From assembly GCF_001039355.2 (NCBI RefSeq), contig NW_019774092.1, positions 202,467 to 266,466 on the forward strand: a stretch of 64,000 bases of DNA, given 5' to 3'. The DNA comes from Lingula anatina. Lineage: Eukaryota; Brachiopoda; Lingulata; Lingulida; Lingulidae. A model generated the notes under the pieces. The model searched no databases, had not been told where the DNA came from, and saw only the letters and a program-made list of their open reading frames with translations. This document shows, one piece after another, positions 49,706 to 62,723 of this stretch (its first letter is position 1; every line of letters begins with the position of its first letter). Made by a program: the position numbers and the translations under genes.

Positions 49706-52700
49706 TGATCTAGGAGCTCTAAATATGATCTGGTTTAGAGGTTATAAGCTCTTACCAAAATATCATTCTTCCTTTAAATGGTGGAAAAACTGGTTCAGAT
49801 ACAGGTATTAACCTTGCTAGGGGATAACAATTATTTATGTTTTGATGGAATCACGAAATGTAATTATTGCATTTTGTCAACCAGAGTATTAACTATGATG
49901 AGTGGTGTTTTGGAATTGATCTTACCTTCAACAGCTAGACAAACTGAATTAAACTTGTGAATAAATGAAATTTGAAAGTTAAACAGACACACCTAAACTG
50001 AATTTTTGTGGGTTTTGTGGTTGGGAGTAACATGCCTGATTCAACTGTAAGACTTTTCTTTTTGTTTCGAAACAAAGCTGGCCTAACATTTACAATGCTA
50101 AATTAAATTTGATTTGTAAACGATGACATTTGATTGAATTAAAACAATAGTGGGTTTTTGTCTTTAGTATCAGTTTGGAGAGACAGCAAAGGCAAAATAG
50201 AACTTGAATAAATAAATAAAATTTTGTCTTAAGTGGTTGCAGATGAGAGCACTGAAATGTTTACTTAATCTAGATGTGTATCACTGATAACACAGTAGTA
50301 TCTTATATCTGTGTGTTTATATTGAGGTGTGGAAATCTTGCCAAAAAGGATTATCAGTGATTAACGATAATTGCCAAATATTTGTTAATTTGATGGATAA
50401 ATATTGTTTGAGGGGGGAATGGATGCAATATGCCTCTCTTTGCAAAAGTTTTTCTTTTTTCTTTTATTTTTGTTTATTTTTTATTTTATTTCATTTTTTG
50501 TTTTTAGCTGTACAATCACGGAAGTTTGCAGACAACCCTGCTTTTTAACTATAACTAACAAGTATGAGCATTACCGTAACCACTGTTCCCACACTTTTTT
50601 AAACAGATTTACAGAATCTGTATTTCTCCCAGCCCACAACACTATCACCATAAATATTGTGTTTCCCCACATACTTACAGTTTTCCCCATAGTAATTCAC
50701 CAATAACCCACCTTGTCAGTTTCATTGATAGCAAAATGGGACCAAAAAGTGCTTAATTTGATTTGAATATTAATTAAAAGGATTTCACTTTATGCACACA
50801 TTTTTGAAATGGTTAATGTTTAATTTATGTAATACAATTTTTTAAGCATGTAAAAAGTCATATTATACAATAAGCCTGGGTCATAAAACAAGCAAAATAA
50901 AAAAGAAATGGATTGCACTTAATATATATTCTGAAATGGGGTGGGGGGGGGAGGAATTGTAACAAGACCAGTTTTTTTAGCTTGTAAAAACCAAATTTTA
51001 ACAGAAAAACACTAAAGCTGAATCACAAAGCAAGCTTTGTACACAATTAATTCAACCTTTCATGGAGTTCTTGCACTGTAGAACAATGATACTGAAGCTG
51101 TATTCAAACCAAACTAAATCATGCAGAAAAAATCCCAGACTATTGTTCAATTTTAATTAGTTCACCCCTTTTTGGAAGTTATTTAGTGCACAATCCAAAC
51201 TTGTCAAGAAGTCAAAGTACTATGTAAAGCATGCATGGGGTGGCTAAGAGTTAATCCAGTCTTGGGACCCAGATCTCTTTGTGTGGTTAGGGTGGGCCAG
51301 CAATGGGAACACGCACAAAGACGCCTGGTGAAAAACAGGAAATATTTGGTGGTTCTCTTAGCAGAACTTGGCTCATTCATCCTCAACATATCTTCATACC
51401 TGTGGTAGAGAGGGGGAAGTATCAATTATCTTAGAAGGGGGAATTCCTTGTTGGATTCCTAGTTAATTATATGATTTTAGTGACCACCTGGTAGAATTCA
51501 GCATTTAATTTTCTGGTTTTATTTCCCCTGGTGCACTTTTGAATCTCGATGACATAAGAAAATATGTCATGACTGTTTTGCTTGTTACCTCTTTTCCTTT
51601 CTTTTTTTTCTTTCTTTCTGTCTCACCCAGCACTGCCATTTTTAATATATTTTTGTATAATAATTTATATTATCACATGATTTACTTCAGTTTAGTAAAG
51701 AAATCTTCTATTAATCATTATAAACTTAGATTTTTTAACAACTTGATTGAAGCTTTCATTTTATAGTTCATGACCAATCAATATTGTCATCATTTAGAGA
51801 AAGTTACTTTGTGTATTTGTAGCGACTAGTGAACAGTGATTTTGTCCTGCATAATTTGAACCCTCCCTCCATGTGCATTTGTAAGCTTGTTTGCAATGAG
51901 CCAGACGGGGTATAGGGACTTTCATCTCTAGCAGTCAGCATTACCAGATGAAATCTCTTGCCTTTCTTAAATGTACAGTTCCACAATTATTTCTGCCACA
52001 AGGGTAACAATACTTGCACTTATTCTTTGTTCATTGAAAAAAAGTAACCACTCCGGTATTATTTAGAGGCCCACGGACTTCTTCTTTCCCTATCTCTGCC
52101 ACATATTTGTCACTCAATTTTATGATTGAATGTGCTATCACATCCAGCAAGTTCTAGTTTAACTATTATATATAGAAAGGTTTCATTTGCGAAATGACCT
52201 TGGTGGTAAAGAGGCTTGTCATGACTTTTGTGGTCATTCATGTTCAAACATGTGAGGCAGTGATATGGGAGAAGATATATATTTCAATGGGAGCTTTGGA
52301 CAATCAATATTTAATAGTACATTTCAGCTAGGTTTATTTAAGATCTATTATATTGTGAATAAAACCATGAAGTAGTATTTGTGTTGTGGAATATTTAGTT
52401 CATGGGTTAATTGTTAAATAAATATGACTGTCAGAAAATTTTATAAATTTGTTTTTTTTTTTTTTTTTGGGGGGGGGAGGGGAGATCAGGATGATTAATT
52501 TAACTATTGTATATTATATTTTATGGTTGTAAATCCTTCACCTTCTTTTCTAATTTGAAAAAAGTTTTAAATAACATGCACATTTTTTTCATGAAGTTAT
52601 ATTGACATAAATTTAAAGATATTTTCACACAAGGTTTATTTACTTAAAAGATATTTTCACACAAGGCATACAAAGTAAAAGATACTCAAGCAAAAATAGA

Positions 52701-52746
52701 AGAGTTCCTGTGATTGAGATCCCCATTTGGTTTTTGCTTGTGTAAC

Positions 52747-52919
52747 GGGGCCATAGCAATAGTCTGAAGGTTCATTGGTCTGAATGTTCATTGGTCTGTA
52801 TGTTCACTATAGAACCTTCAGACCAATGAACCCTTGATTAAAAAACTGATGAAAAGTTACCATTTTTTGGACCAATGAATCTTCAGACCAATGAACCTTT
52901 CGACTATCGAGACTCTCCC
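52747..52919. mobile_element. MITE with 8-bp TSD and TTCATTGGTCTGAA repeats
   Basis: 173 bp flanked by TGTGTAAC (52739-52746 and 52920-52927). Ends GGGGCCATAGCAATAGTC and, on the other strand, GGGAGAGTCTCGATAGTC; each arm then holds tandem GGTTCATTGGTCTGAA units. An 8-bp target duplication fits hAT-type transposition. Confidence 0.88.
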
Positions 52920-53653
52920 TGTGTAACAGTACTTGTGGATACTTCAGTAACAACAAACAATCCGTGGGAGCAACAAACAATTAAACTATGGAAATAGTTC
53001 ACTACCAGTATCATTAACATTATTTCCATAGTCCTGTACTTATTACCATATGTTGCATACAAGAGATTTCTGACTACTTTAATGGCTGACTGAGCTTAAT
53101 CATAACATGATGCTTTTTTATATGAGCCTTCTTACAAGAATCAATTTAGGTGCTTTAACCTCAGTTAGAAAATTTACTTTAATTACTTTTAGTCTATCTT
53201 ACGGATTAAATAAAAATTCACTTCAATGCTTGAATCAGGTGATATTGTTTCTGTGCAGTTGGCTATTATGATATTAAATCCAAAAGAGTGTCCTTGTTAA
53301 AGTTTTTACATGCTCCATTTGTACTTGAACCATCTGACAACTTTGAGATCATTGCACAGCAAAGGTGTCTTCTTACTCTAAATTTGCTTACAAAACCTGT
53401 AGAAAGTTTAATCAATGAATTTCAAAATATCAACATAACAATATAAATTACCATACAAACGTAACAAAGGGTGTAGCAAATATCATATAATATAGTACTC
53501 TTAATGAGACCGAAATGTAGCTTTAATTTGTTTATATTATATAAATGTATAATAAGAACATATAGCACCACCACTGTAAAAATACTTTCACTTTTGCATT
53601 TGTATACAGGGCTGATTAAAGTGGACCATAAAACCACCAAAATTTTATACAAT

Positions 53654-53927
53654 CAGGGGCTGGTTTTACAAACTTATGGCCAAAAGTTATTATAATATAT
53701 AATAATCTCCATACTTAAGGACCAAGAAGTTTGGCCCTTTTCAACTTACTGGATTAATCCAGTGGTCCACTATAAAAAAGATGATCATTGGTCTATAGCA
53801 TTTACCATTTCTCTCTTTTTACTATAAGATACAATGTTTCATTACAGCAGACTATTACTTAAGTATCATGGATCAAAGTAACCACCAATTTTCATTCTTA
53901 CTGGTACTTTAGTGAAACCAACCCCTG
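53654..53927. mobile_element. hAT-like MITE, CAGGGGYTGGTTT ends
   Basis: 274 bp with ends CAGGGGCTGGTTTTACA and (complement) CAGGGGTTGGTTTCACT. No matching flanking duplication found, so the element is older or its ends are misjudged. Confidence 0.65.
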
Positions 53928-56547
53928 ATATCTCGAATATAGTACTGTCTATAATCTTACCCACAGAAAAAATCATAGCCATGAGAATAACTCTTCGCTT
54001 TATGAGGAGAGACAGAGATCCCATATGTAGTCTACCCTAGAATCACCCAAAAGGTGCAATCAGACACAGAGATCAACCTAGACTGGTTCAGGTATTGATG
54101 ACATCACAAGATGACCAAATTCATTTACCAGTGATTTAACAGTCTCAGCCCAGTTAGAGCTATTGGCTTTGCTCTGCTGGATTTGCTACTGTTAGGAAGA
54201 GCTATTATGAGTAGATTGCTAATAAGCCTATTGCTGAATTTTCAATGAAAATTATCTGAGATAGCCTCGAGTCTCATGACATAATGTAAAATCAAGCAAG
54301 ATTTTGCAGTAATGTGGAGGGCACTGGGGTCAAAAATATTGATAAAACAGTAAATGCAATGCAGCACTGAATCTAAGCTGACAGAATTTATCTGTGGGCA
54401 TTTTACTGGTTGTTTTCTCTTACTTTCTGTTTAATTAGAAATCTGTTGCTCTGCAGGACACATCGGCCACATTATGAGTGACACTTTGGTGTCTCTAAGA
54501 AGAAATTTATGAATTTGGCCCCTGTTGCTAAAAAGTTAACCCCAACTCGCAAAATTGATACTTGCAAGATTATTGTCTCGTATGATGTTTCAAAGTGTCG
54601 AGGGTCTCGTTTTAAGCTATCTCAGCTGATTCCCATTTTTTTTAGCTCACTGGTGAAACAATTTAAATACCTTGTGATGTGATTTAGGTCTTAACTTTAA
54701 AAGGTTCATAACTGTGTCTCGTCACACCCTTGATTATCCACGAGACCATTCAAAAAGTAGATAAAAAGTAAAAATAATTTAAAACATACATGTATTATTA
54801 GATAACCAATCAAAAAAGAAAAAATTAACAACAAATACACAGATAACAATAGAAATAATTTTGCTTTAAACATTTTGAATATACATGCAACATACTACAA
54901 TGTAGCTTATTGTTTTCAAATGACCAGCATCTCAAAGAAAAAAAAAAACAGACATGGTCAACATGCCAGAAAACAATGCTTGAAAGACAGCCTAAAAATT
55001 TCAAACAAGACCACTTTTACCTCTCCAACAGTATTTCAAAGAAGATAAAACTTTTATGATCTATACATTTTTAAATAAGTCAATTCAAGGGACCATTTGT
55101 GGGATTTTAGCTGTCAAAAATATTTCCATTCAGAATATAGCCGTACTCAAACATTGCGTATTTGTTTTGACGGTCATACACCAATAATTAGACCTTTATA
55201 TAACCAAGAGACAAATTTCAATAATTATTGCTTGGTGTAATGTCCTGCAGGTGTCCTAGCATGTTGTAATGAATTTGTTACTTACATGTCATGTTGTAAA
55301 ATGTTTATTGTAAAATGGCATTGTGCATTGTTTCTAGGTGACATAACACTGAACTTGTGTCAAGTATAGTTAAAGTATTGTTATATTGTATAATGTACTT
55401 TCTTCTTAATGTATACTGATGCGACATTTAGAGATGGTGATGTTTTTATTGCATTAATGTTGTTGCATATGGTTTAAATTTGTATTTTTAATGTCACAAG
55501 TCATTGTAAGTTGTTGAAAAAGTATCATATTAATGTGAAAATGTAGATTGTTATAAATCGTTGATGTTTGATATTGTAATTCTGTAACCATTGTAATACA
55601 ATGGTATGCATTATGCAACATTTCTCTTTTGAACATGTTGCAATAATATAGCTTTATTTATAAATAGCAAATTTAAAACTTGAAAACACTACATAAAATT
55701 AAAACAGAAGTTTAACACTGTTTTTTTTATAAATCCACCGAGACAAAAGATGCAACAGCCTGATGCAATATTAAAAATATACTTTGGTCGCTTACACATC
55801 ATGTGTTACATTTATCTATGTTGTAACACCTGGAATGGTCCTTATATATAGTTATTACCCTCTGAGGAGTTCTGCTCCAATTTACAATAATGCTTTCAAC
55901 TTTTTGGACCCATCAGTTAAAATTAATAGGTTAACTGTCAGTATTGAGTATATGGCTCTGTTTTAAGGTGATTTTTTTTTACGTAAAAGTATTTTTTGTT
56001 GTGAATCCTGCTGAGTGTTTCCCTACAGATAAGTATAACACATGATGTGAAGAGGACTTAAGTTGTAATGTTTAAACTTGGCAGCCTTAAAATTAAATTG
56101 CAGTATACATAATGCCAAAATAATTGATTTACTCCACATTTAATTAGGCACAGAGTGTTACATAAAAAGTTACATAATTTAGCTTTTAACAAGATATTAT
56201 TAAAAACACGAATCTGCTAAAAGACTGTCTTGAAAAAATAAACCTGATTTGAATGAGCCCTGTCAATAATACAGTATCTCATGTTTTCACTTCATATAAA
56301 AATAAATAATGTACTTTAGATATATATAAGACCAATGTAGTTTTATATAACATATAATAATATCATATATAACATGTCAGATGAAGACATTATAATCTTG
56401 AAAAAAGTACATTCAGTACGCAGGAGACTAGTTTTTCACACTCTTTGGCTACTTATCTCAAACTAGCAGGTGCTAAAAAATGAAAAAAAAAGTCACACAG
56501 TGCATCACATTACATGTGACTTCACTCCTAGAAGGACTCCCCAATTC
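53928..56547. other. No gene recognised
   Basis: A/T-rich unique-looking sequence. No exon, RNA gene or element recognised. Confidence 0.5.
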
Positions 56548-56940
56548 TTACTTCACTACTGTTTTCCAGATCCATTTTATTTTTCTTCTTGTTCCACTTG
56601 CTGAAGATTTTCTCCATTTTGAGGCGTAACTTCTTTCCATTTGATGTGCACATACTGTAGTTGTTTCCTGCTTAATTTGAAATCTCTCCCACAAAAAAAC
56701 GTTCCTTAACATACCAATAGTCCCAGAAAATGTCTTCAACACTGAAAAAATATCCAGTATCAAATCCTGCCAGGTTTTAAAGTCCTCCAAATCTTTTAAC
56801 AGTCTCCAAGACAGCTCATCGAAAAATTTATAAAGAAGACAAAATGTGAACACTATATTGATGAATGACCTTACATTTCTGTTGATGTGGCAATAATTTT
56901 GAGAGATTACGACATTCCACATGCTTGTTTGAGATTCCAT
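56548..56940 (-). other. Open reading stretch of 130 codons, unidentified
   Basis: Continuous minus-strand frame with a charged C-terminus (EWRK/SSASGTRRKIKW-like). In another frame an acceptor-like CAACTACAG at about 56661 opens a short ORF beginning YVHIKWKEVTPQNGENLQ and ending at TAA. I do not recognise either product; a minus-strand gene ending here is possible but unproven. Confidence 0.2.
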
Positions 56941-56999
56941 GCCTTGTTACGTCGACCTGCACATGTTAAGTCTTTGCACGAATCGCAAACACTAAGCGA

Positions 57000-57296
57000 G
57001 AGTTTTGATCAAGAGCCACTGGGTCCAGGTTGAGGGTCTAATGAGAAAGCTGTGCTCTGAAAAAAGAACACAGAAAATTTTGAAAATAGATATATTAAAA
57101 AGTAAAATTAGTGACATAAAAACACTTAGATAATTAGTCAATGGTCCATTAGAATCTTGATCAAGAGGCAGTAAGTCCAGCTTGAGGGTCTAATGAGAAA
57201 GCTGTACTCTGAAAAAAAAAAACAATTTAATTTTGAAAATGGCTTATAAACAACTCTTGTGACATAAAAAAGTTTGATAATTAGTTAATGGTCTAA
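57000..57296. repeat. Tandem duplication, two units of about 150 bp
   Basis: Units at about 57000-57148 and 57153-57296 share TGAGGGTCTAATGAGAAAGC, TTTTGAAAATRG and GTGACATAAAAA. On the minus strand each has an acceptor-like TTCTCATTAG followed by ACCCTCAA. Confidence 0.8.
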
Positions 57297-57538
57297 GGCA
57301 GGTGGCAAGTAGATTTGACATCCGAGTAGTTAAAAGATTTTTCAAAGGTAAAGGTAAGATTAGAGATAGGATGTGGAATTTTAGCAGATGTCTTAGATTA
57401 TTTCTTTATAATCTGTGGTCACTAAATGTAAACAATATTAAATTAGAGATTAAACACTCACACACACACCCACACACGCTCCCTCCCACACCCATTGTTT
57501 AGTCATGGAGTACACATGCACGGTGTACTCTCAGTTAG

Positions 57539-57797
57539 ACCCCGTTCCCATACCTAGATTGATCTAGCAGGATCAACCCATCTCCAAGGGATTTCTCGCT
57601 AAATTGCATTCAGTTTAAGTGGCTTAGATGTCTGGCACACCTACTGAGGCTGCTTAATGATGGTTAATTACCCCAAAACAGCCTCTGTAGGCACGCCAGA
57701 CATCATGCAGAGCCGCTTAAGCTGAATGTAATTTAGCAAGAAACCCCCTCGTGGATGAGTTGATCCTGATAGATCGATCTAGGTATGGGAACGGGGT
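57539..57797. mobile_element. ACCCC-ended MITE, longer family member
   Basis: 259 bp with perfect ends ACCCCGTTCCCATACC and GGTATGGGAACGGGGT, and nearly palindromic arms. Related to 21854-22070 and 25920-26140 but more symmetric. I found no clear target duplication. Confidence 0.85.
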
Positions 57798-60201
57798 CTT
57801 TATATGTGTTAAGCCTTAACACACAAAGAGTCTACATTTTGAAAAGGAAAAAATAGATGGTGGAAAAAAAAAGATTATCATACATGTAACTCTAATAGCT
57901 TTTAACAGGTGTACTCACTCCAGGAGTACATGAATTACATCTTGACCCAAAACAAATACAGCAAGTTGAATTTCTGAGACCAGTGCTTGATTCTTTATGT
58001 ATGCCTGGACAGCATGATATCCTGGCTGGAAATGGATGATTTAACTTGATCTGGATCCACATGATACTGAGTCATGATTCCATGAAAATAGAAGGAGTAT
58101 GGCAATAGCCTTCCCACTGCATGAAAAGTATAATCATACAGATGGCCTAGCATGTTTATTGGATTGATTTTAATGGTTCATTTCATTTGTTTTCATAGAA
58201 TGCTAGAGAATACAAGCACATTGTCTTGTAGTCTTACATATTTATATGTATCTTTTTTGTTATTATAGATACAGTTATTTCATTTTGCAGGAGACATAAG
58301 TATTTGACTGAGAGTAGGTAAGTTTTAAAACTATAAGAAGACAAATTTAAAATGATTTCATATATGTTATTATATCCATCCTCCAATTTTGACCATCTTC
58401 CAACAGAAAATTTCATGTAAACTTGAAAATTCTGACCGTCTTCCAGAAGATCCAGCAGATGGCTTCCATCCATCCCTGGGACAGCTTGTGTCTTGATTCA
58501 GGGTTAAGTTCAGTATAGGCTACATCCAGAATGTGTAAAAATCATATGACTCCAGCTTTCAGTGGTTTCCCACACTGAAAATCTGGTTATAAAGATTTGG
58601 TAGGATAACTTACCATCATGAAGATCATGGCAGAAAAAAAGCAGGTTCTAAATGCTGCATTAAATATTGCATTATAAGTTGCTTAGATTGAGGGAATCGG
58701 ACCCCAGCTATATATTTAAAACTGCTTTATTTAATGTACCCTAAATGTGCTGTACATGAAAAAGCATATAGAAAAAAATTAAGATTCACAATGGAGGGAA
58801 AAAACAATCTTGCTTATACTGGAACCTAACATTCTTTGTGACAAATTTATGATATACTGCAAATATTCAGTGTATATATCAAGGACCTCTCCTTCAACAT
58901 GTCATCATAACTTCTAACAAAACCAAATTTCAACAAAAAAACACAAACCTTGAGACTGTGAATCACTGGCACATGAAAGGAAGCGTGGTTTCAGCTGTCG
59001 GACTTACCACCACATAATTTGAATTTTCAAGATTTTCTTTGTATCACAAGTTCTCGCTCACCTGGTTTGATGTTAGACCCTGCGACCATCTGGAGAAAAA
59101 GCTTTTTTTCCAATGTTTAAGTCACATGAGGTGTAGGTGGACATTATAATTGCTCACACACACAATACACCCACCCATTCCTTCCTCACTCTAAATTGAA
59201 GTCTCACCTGACACACTTAAAGGTCGCCTTACAAAGAAACATTTAGTTTTCTTTAGATTTGATGTAAACAAAGCACATGCACATTCTATTTACTCTAATG
59301 CCAAAGAATCATGCTGCCAAGGCGAGGGTGGATTTCTTCATGTTGTACGTGCCATGGTGGGTTTAGTATTAGTAATTTTTCCCTTAAAGGCAGTGGGCCA
59401 AATATCACTTTTTATAAGAATAAAGCATGGATCATAGGTACATTTTGTATGACTTTTAGGTTTCAAGTTACAAACACTGGTTTTCCTAAAGTTTACTGTA
59501 CAAGCATAATATATACTTATGGAGTTGCATATGCCCATGAACATAATGTATTATCTACTAATACTCTTTCTTTTGAATTATTAAATTCATTTTATGTCTT
59601 TGCCTTTTAATTCACTACCTACCCCCTCCTACCACACTTACCCCCATCCCCATGGCTTTAGTTCCATAGGTATTAATTTTGTCATTGCTTTAGACATAAT
59701 TGTTAAGTGATCTCCCATTTGAGGAGCAGTGTAATGTTGCTCTGTCATGTGGATCATCCTTCTTTTTTTCTGGTTGTAAAGTTTAAAGTATGTGCAACCC
59801 AGCAACTGAAAGTATGTGACCTTCCCCACATGTTTTGCTTTCATATTTCCTATGATCGAATGGACAGGTGATGAGCTGACCTGCTCTTTGATGTATTTTC
59901 CTGACATCAACCCTCCTACCTGACGAAACAGGTAATTGGCCATCTTTTCCTAAGTAAGCATATCCAATTAGTACTGCATGCACAGCCATTCTCATTGTGT
60001 GCGTGATTCACAGTACGTAAGATGTCTTATTGTTCCATAAAGGAGAAATCGACAGGTATTGACATAGATATTGGAAGTATTATATTATCTTGGTTTCAGA
60101 GTTTTTTTTTTTTTTTTGACAGCTAAGCTCACGTTTCAAATTAAAAAAAAAAATAAATAAAAAATGATGATAATAAGATGATCAAATATAACTTCAATTC
60201 A

Positions 60202-60203
<2 letters not shown>

Positions 60204-60266
<63 letters not shown>
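60204..60266. repeat. (AT)n microsatellite
   Basis: 63 bp of uninterrupted AT. Confidence 0.95.
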
Positions 60267-60269
<3 letters not shown>

Positions 60270-62620
60270 CTCTGTAGAGTTATATTTGTACTATAATATA
60301 AGCATACCCTAACTTTAATCAATTATTTCTGATAATGTCCGAGTCTGACAATGAAAAACATCACATATGCAAACTAAAACCAAACATTAAAAACATGTAA
60401 TAAACATGAAACAATTTTCACTTTCGTGTTGTGCTGAATCACAATCTGAAACAAAGACAAAATTGACACCCAGCTTTCTTCTGGTTTGAACAGTGGGTAT
60501 GTTATGAAATGATGAAGCTTTGCTTTTTATCCTGGATACCCACTCCTCAGTCTCGCATATCACATGCTGTAAGAGGAGATGAAGGAGATTTGTTGTTGAC
60601 AAAAACACCAGTGAAGATGTGACTAAGTACATTTGCAGTTATGTAAAGATGTAGTATACCACTATACTATGCACCATCTTTAACTACAGTCAAGGATTCG
60701 GGGATTCATTCCTGATTTCAAAATATGTATTGCAGATTTTCTCCCAATAGTTCTACATACCCCAGCAGGTTTGCAGTATATGACTATAGGTATGCAATGT
60801 TTGATTTCCAACAGCAGACCAAAGTTCCTTTTCTTATTTTGTGTAATGGCCAATGAAATGGTCTTCATATTCCACACCTCTATTATAGCAGAAGGGACAT
60901 GGTATTACAATTATATCTTTTTCTCTTGACATTAAAAAATATACAGCACAATGGGTGACTGCCTTTCTGACAGTTCATGACCTCTAGAAATGCCACAGGA
61001 CCTACAAAATTTTTGATGTCACAGGTCCTCTGGACTGGCAAGGTTTAAGTGAAAATACAAGACATAATAATAAACCACATGTTAACAAAGACTAACAGAA
61101 AAAAATACTTTTTCAAACCAGCACAGAATTGGGAGGACCTGCAGATTTGTTGTAGTGCAGGTCCTCGGGATGTTCAGTATTTCCAAAGTTTTCCGCATGT
61201 TTAGATATAGTGTCTGCAATCAGATTGATTATATTTGTCCTTGCAGATACTTCAAATAAATAAATAAATAAATAAATAAAGGAACGCCATTCATGGACAA
61301 CTTGCATCAAGTCTTGCCGACAGGCCCCCTAGTTTTAAGCCACTTTTGTTTCATTTATTACTAACATATTAGAACCAATATAATTTCAAATTATGTTGTT
61401 TTTTTTTCTGTAAACTGCTGTTTAAGATTTGCCATAAATAAGACCATTCACTGAGTAAAATATAAAAAATTATGTCAAGTTTCCCACTCCTTGGTCTAAA
61501 ATGTGCACTTTTATTAGATCCTTTATGTCAAAATTTAATAAGCTGGCTCCAATTTCTAATTTAAGAGCTCACTTCATATTTTGTGGAATAAATATGTGGG
61601 TTATTAAATAATTTACTGTTACTGCACTTTCAAAATTAAAAAAAAAGTTTTGTCAGTTACCTGCGTCTAATATACAACATAGGCTTTTGATTGAATTTCA
61701 TGTACACTTTTATCAATTTTGATTTAATATGGGAGTTATATCTGTAAGTAAAGATTATATTATTGGTTTAGATATACAGAAATTTGCTTTATCTGGATGA
61801 GATAGAACCCTAAATCTAAAATGAAATGATAAATAAGATAAGATTAGATAGAGAGAGAGAGAAAGAGAGATAGACAGATTAAGAATCCAATGAATAATCT
61901 GCCAAAACATTGCTTATTTGCGTCTTCTATCTTGAGTTTGATCATTTTATTGACTGAGTAAGTGTATAATTATGTAAAATGGCATTCTGACTAATACAGA
62001 TACAATTGAAAAACATATATTCTCCTCAACTCAACTCCCTAATAGATTGTTTTGGTCTTTTTGGTCTTTTGAAAATTAATTGTCCAACATCTATTTTATG
62101 AATATTTTATAAACAACAGTCAGTTGTGGTTGTGTGTAGGATAGTCTGAAAAAGCTTTCGTGTTCTCGAACAAACCACAATTTGGGGGTGCTTGGGCTAG
62201 ATTTGGAGACTTCTGGCATAAGTTTCTGTGCACTGCTTAAAGCTTATCCCTGTCAGGTATCTGCTGCCCACAAAAGTTTTATAACTAAAATGAATCACAT
62301 GAAAAGCAACTGGTATTGGATATCTTTCATTGCTATTTTGTTTTGTTTTTTTTTTTTCTTAAATTACAATTTTGAATCATAAAAAGCAAAATCTCCGTAA
62401 CATATCCCTTTTTTCTCCTTTTATGTATGTGTTAATAGTCTGGGTATATAAAATAATTTTTTCTATACATATGAAAGTAGCTGAATCAGATTCTGATCTT
62501 TTCTTGACACTTAGTCGTTATTTTGTTAACTACTCTTGTCAATTAAGAAATATTTCTGAAAGTGGGGGCCAATCTATCAATATAAGCTGGTTAGCTGCTT
62601 AAATACTTACAAAGTGTAAA

Positions 62621-62723
<103 letters not shown>

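Larger units (their letters stand above)
45861..52746. other. Downstream flank of KATNB1, no gene recognised
   Basis: A/T-rich, with several AATAAA hexamers (46942, 47245 and others) that could serve long KATNB1 3'UTRs. A minus-strand open stretch at 51204-51425 begins after an acceptor-like CTACCACAG but matches nothing I know. Confidence 0.5.

Noticed and set aside
50327-50706. F/L-rich plus ORFs
   Set aside because: Driven by T-rich low-complexity sequence.
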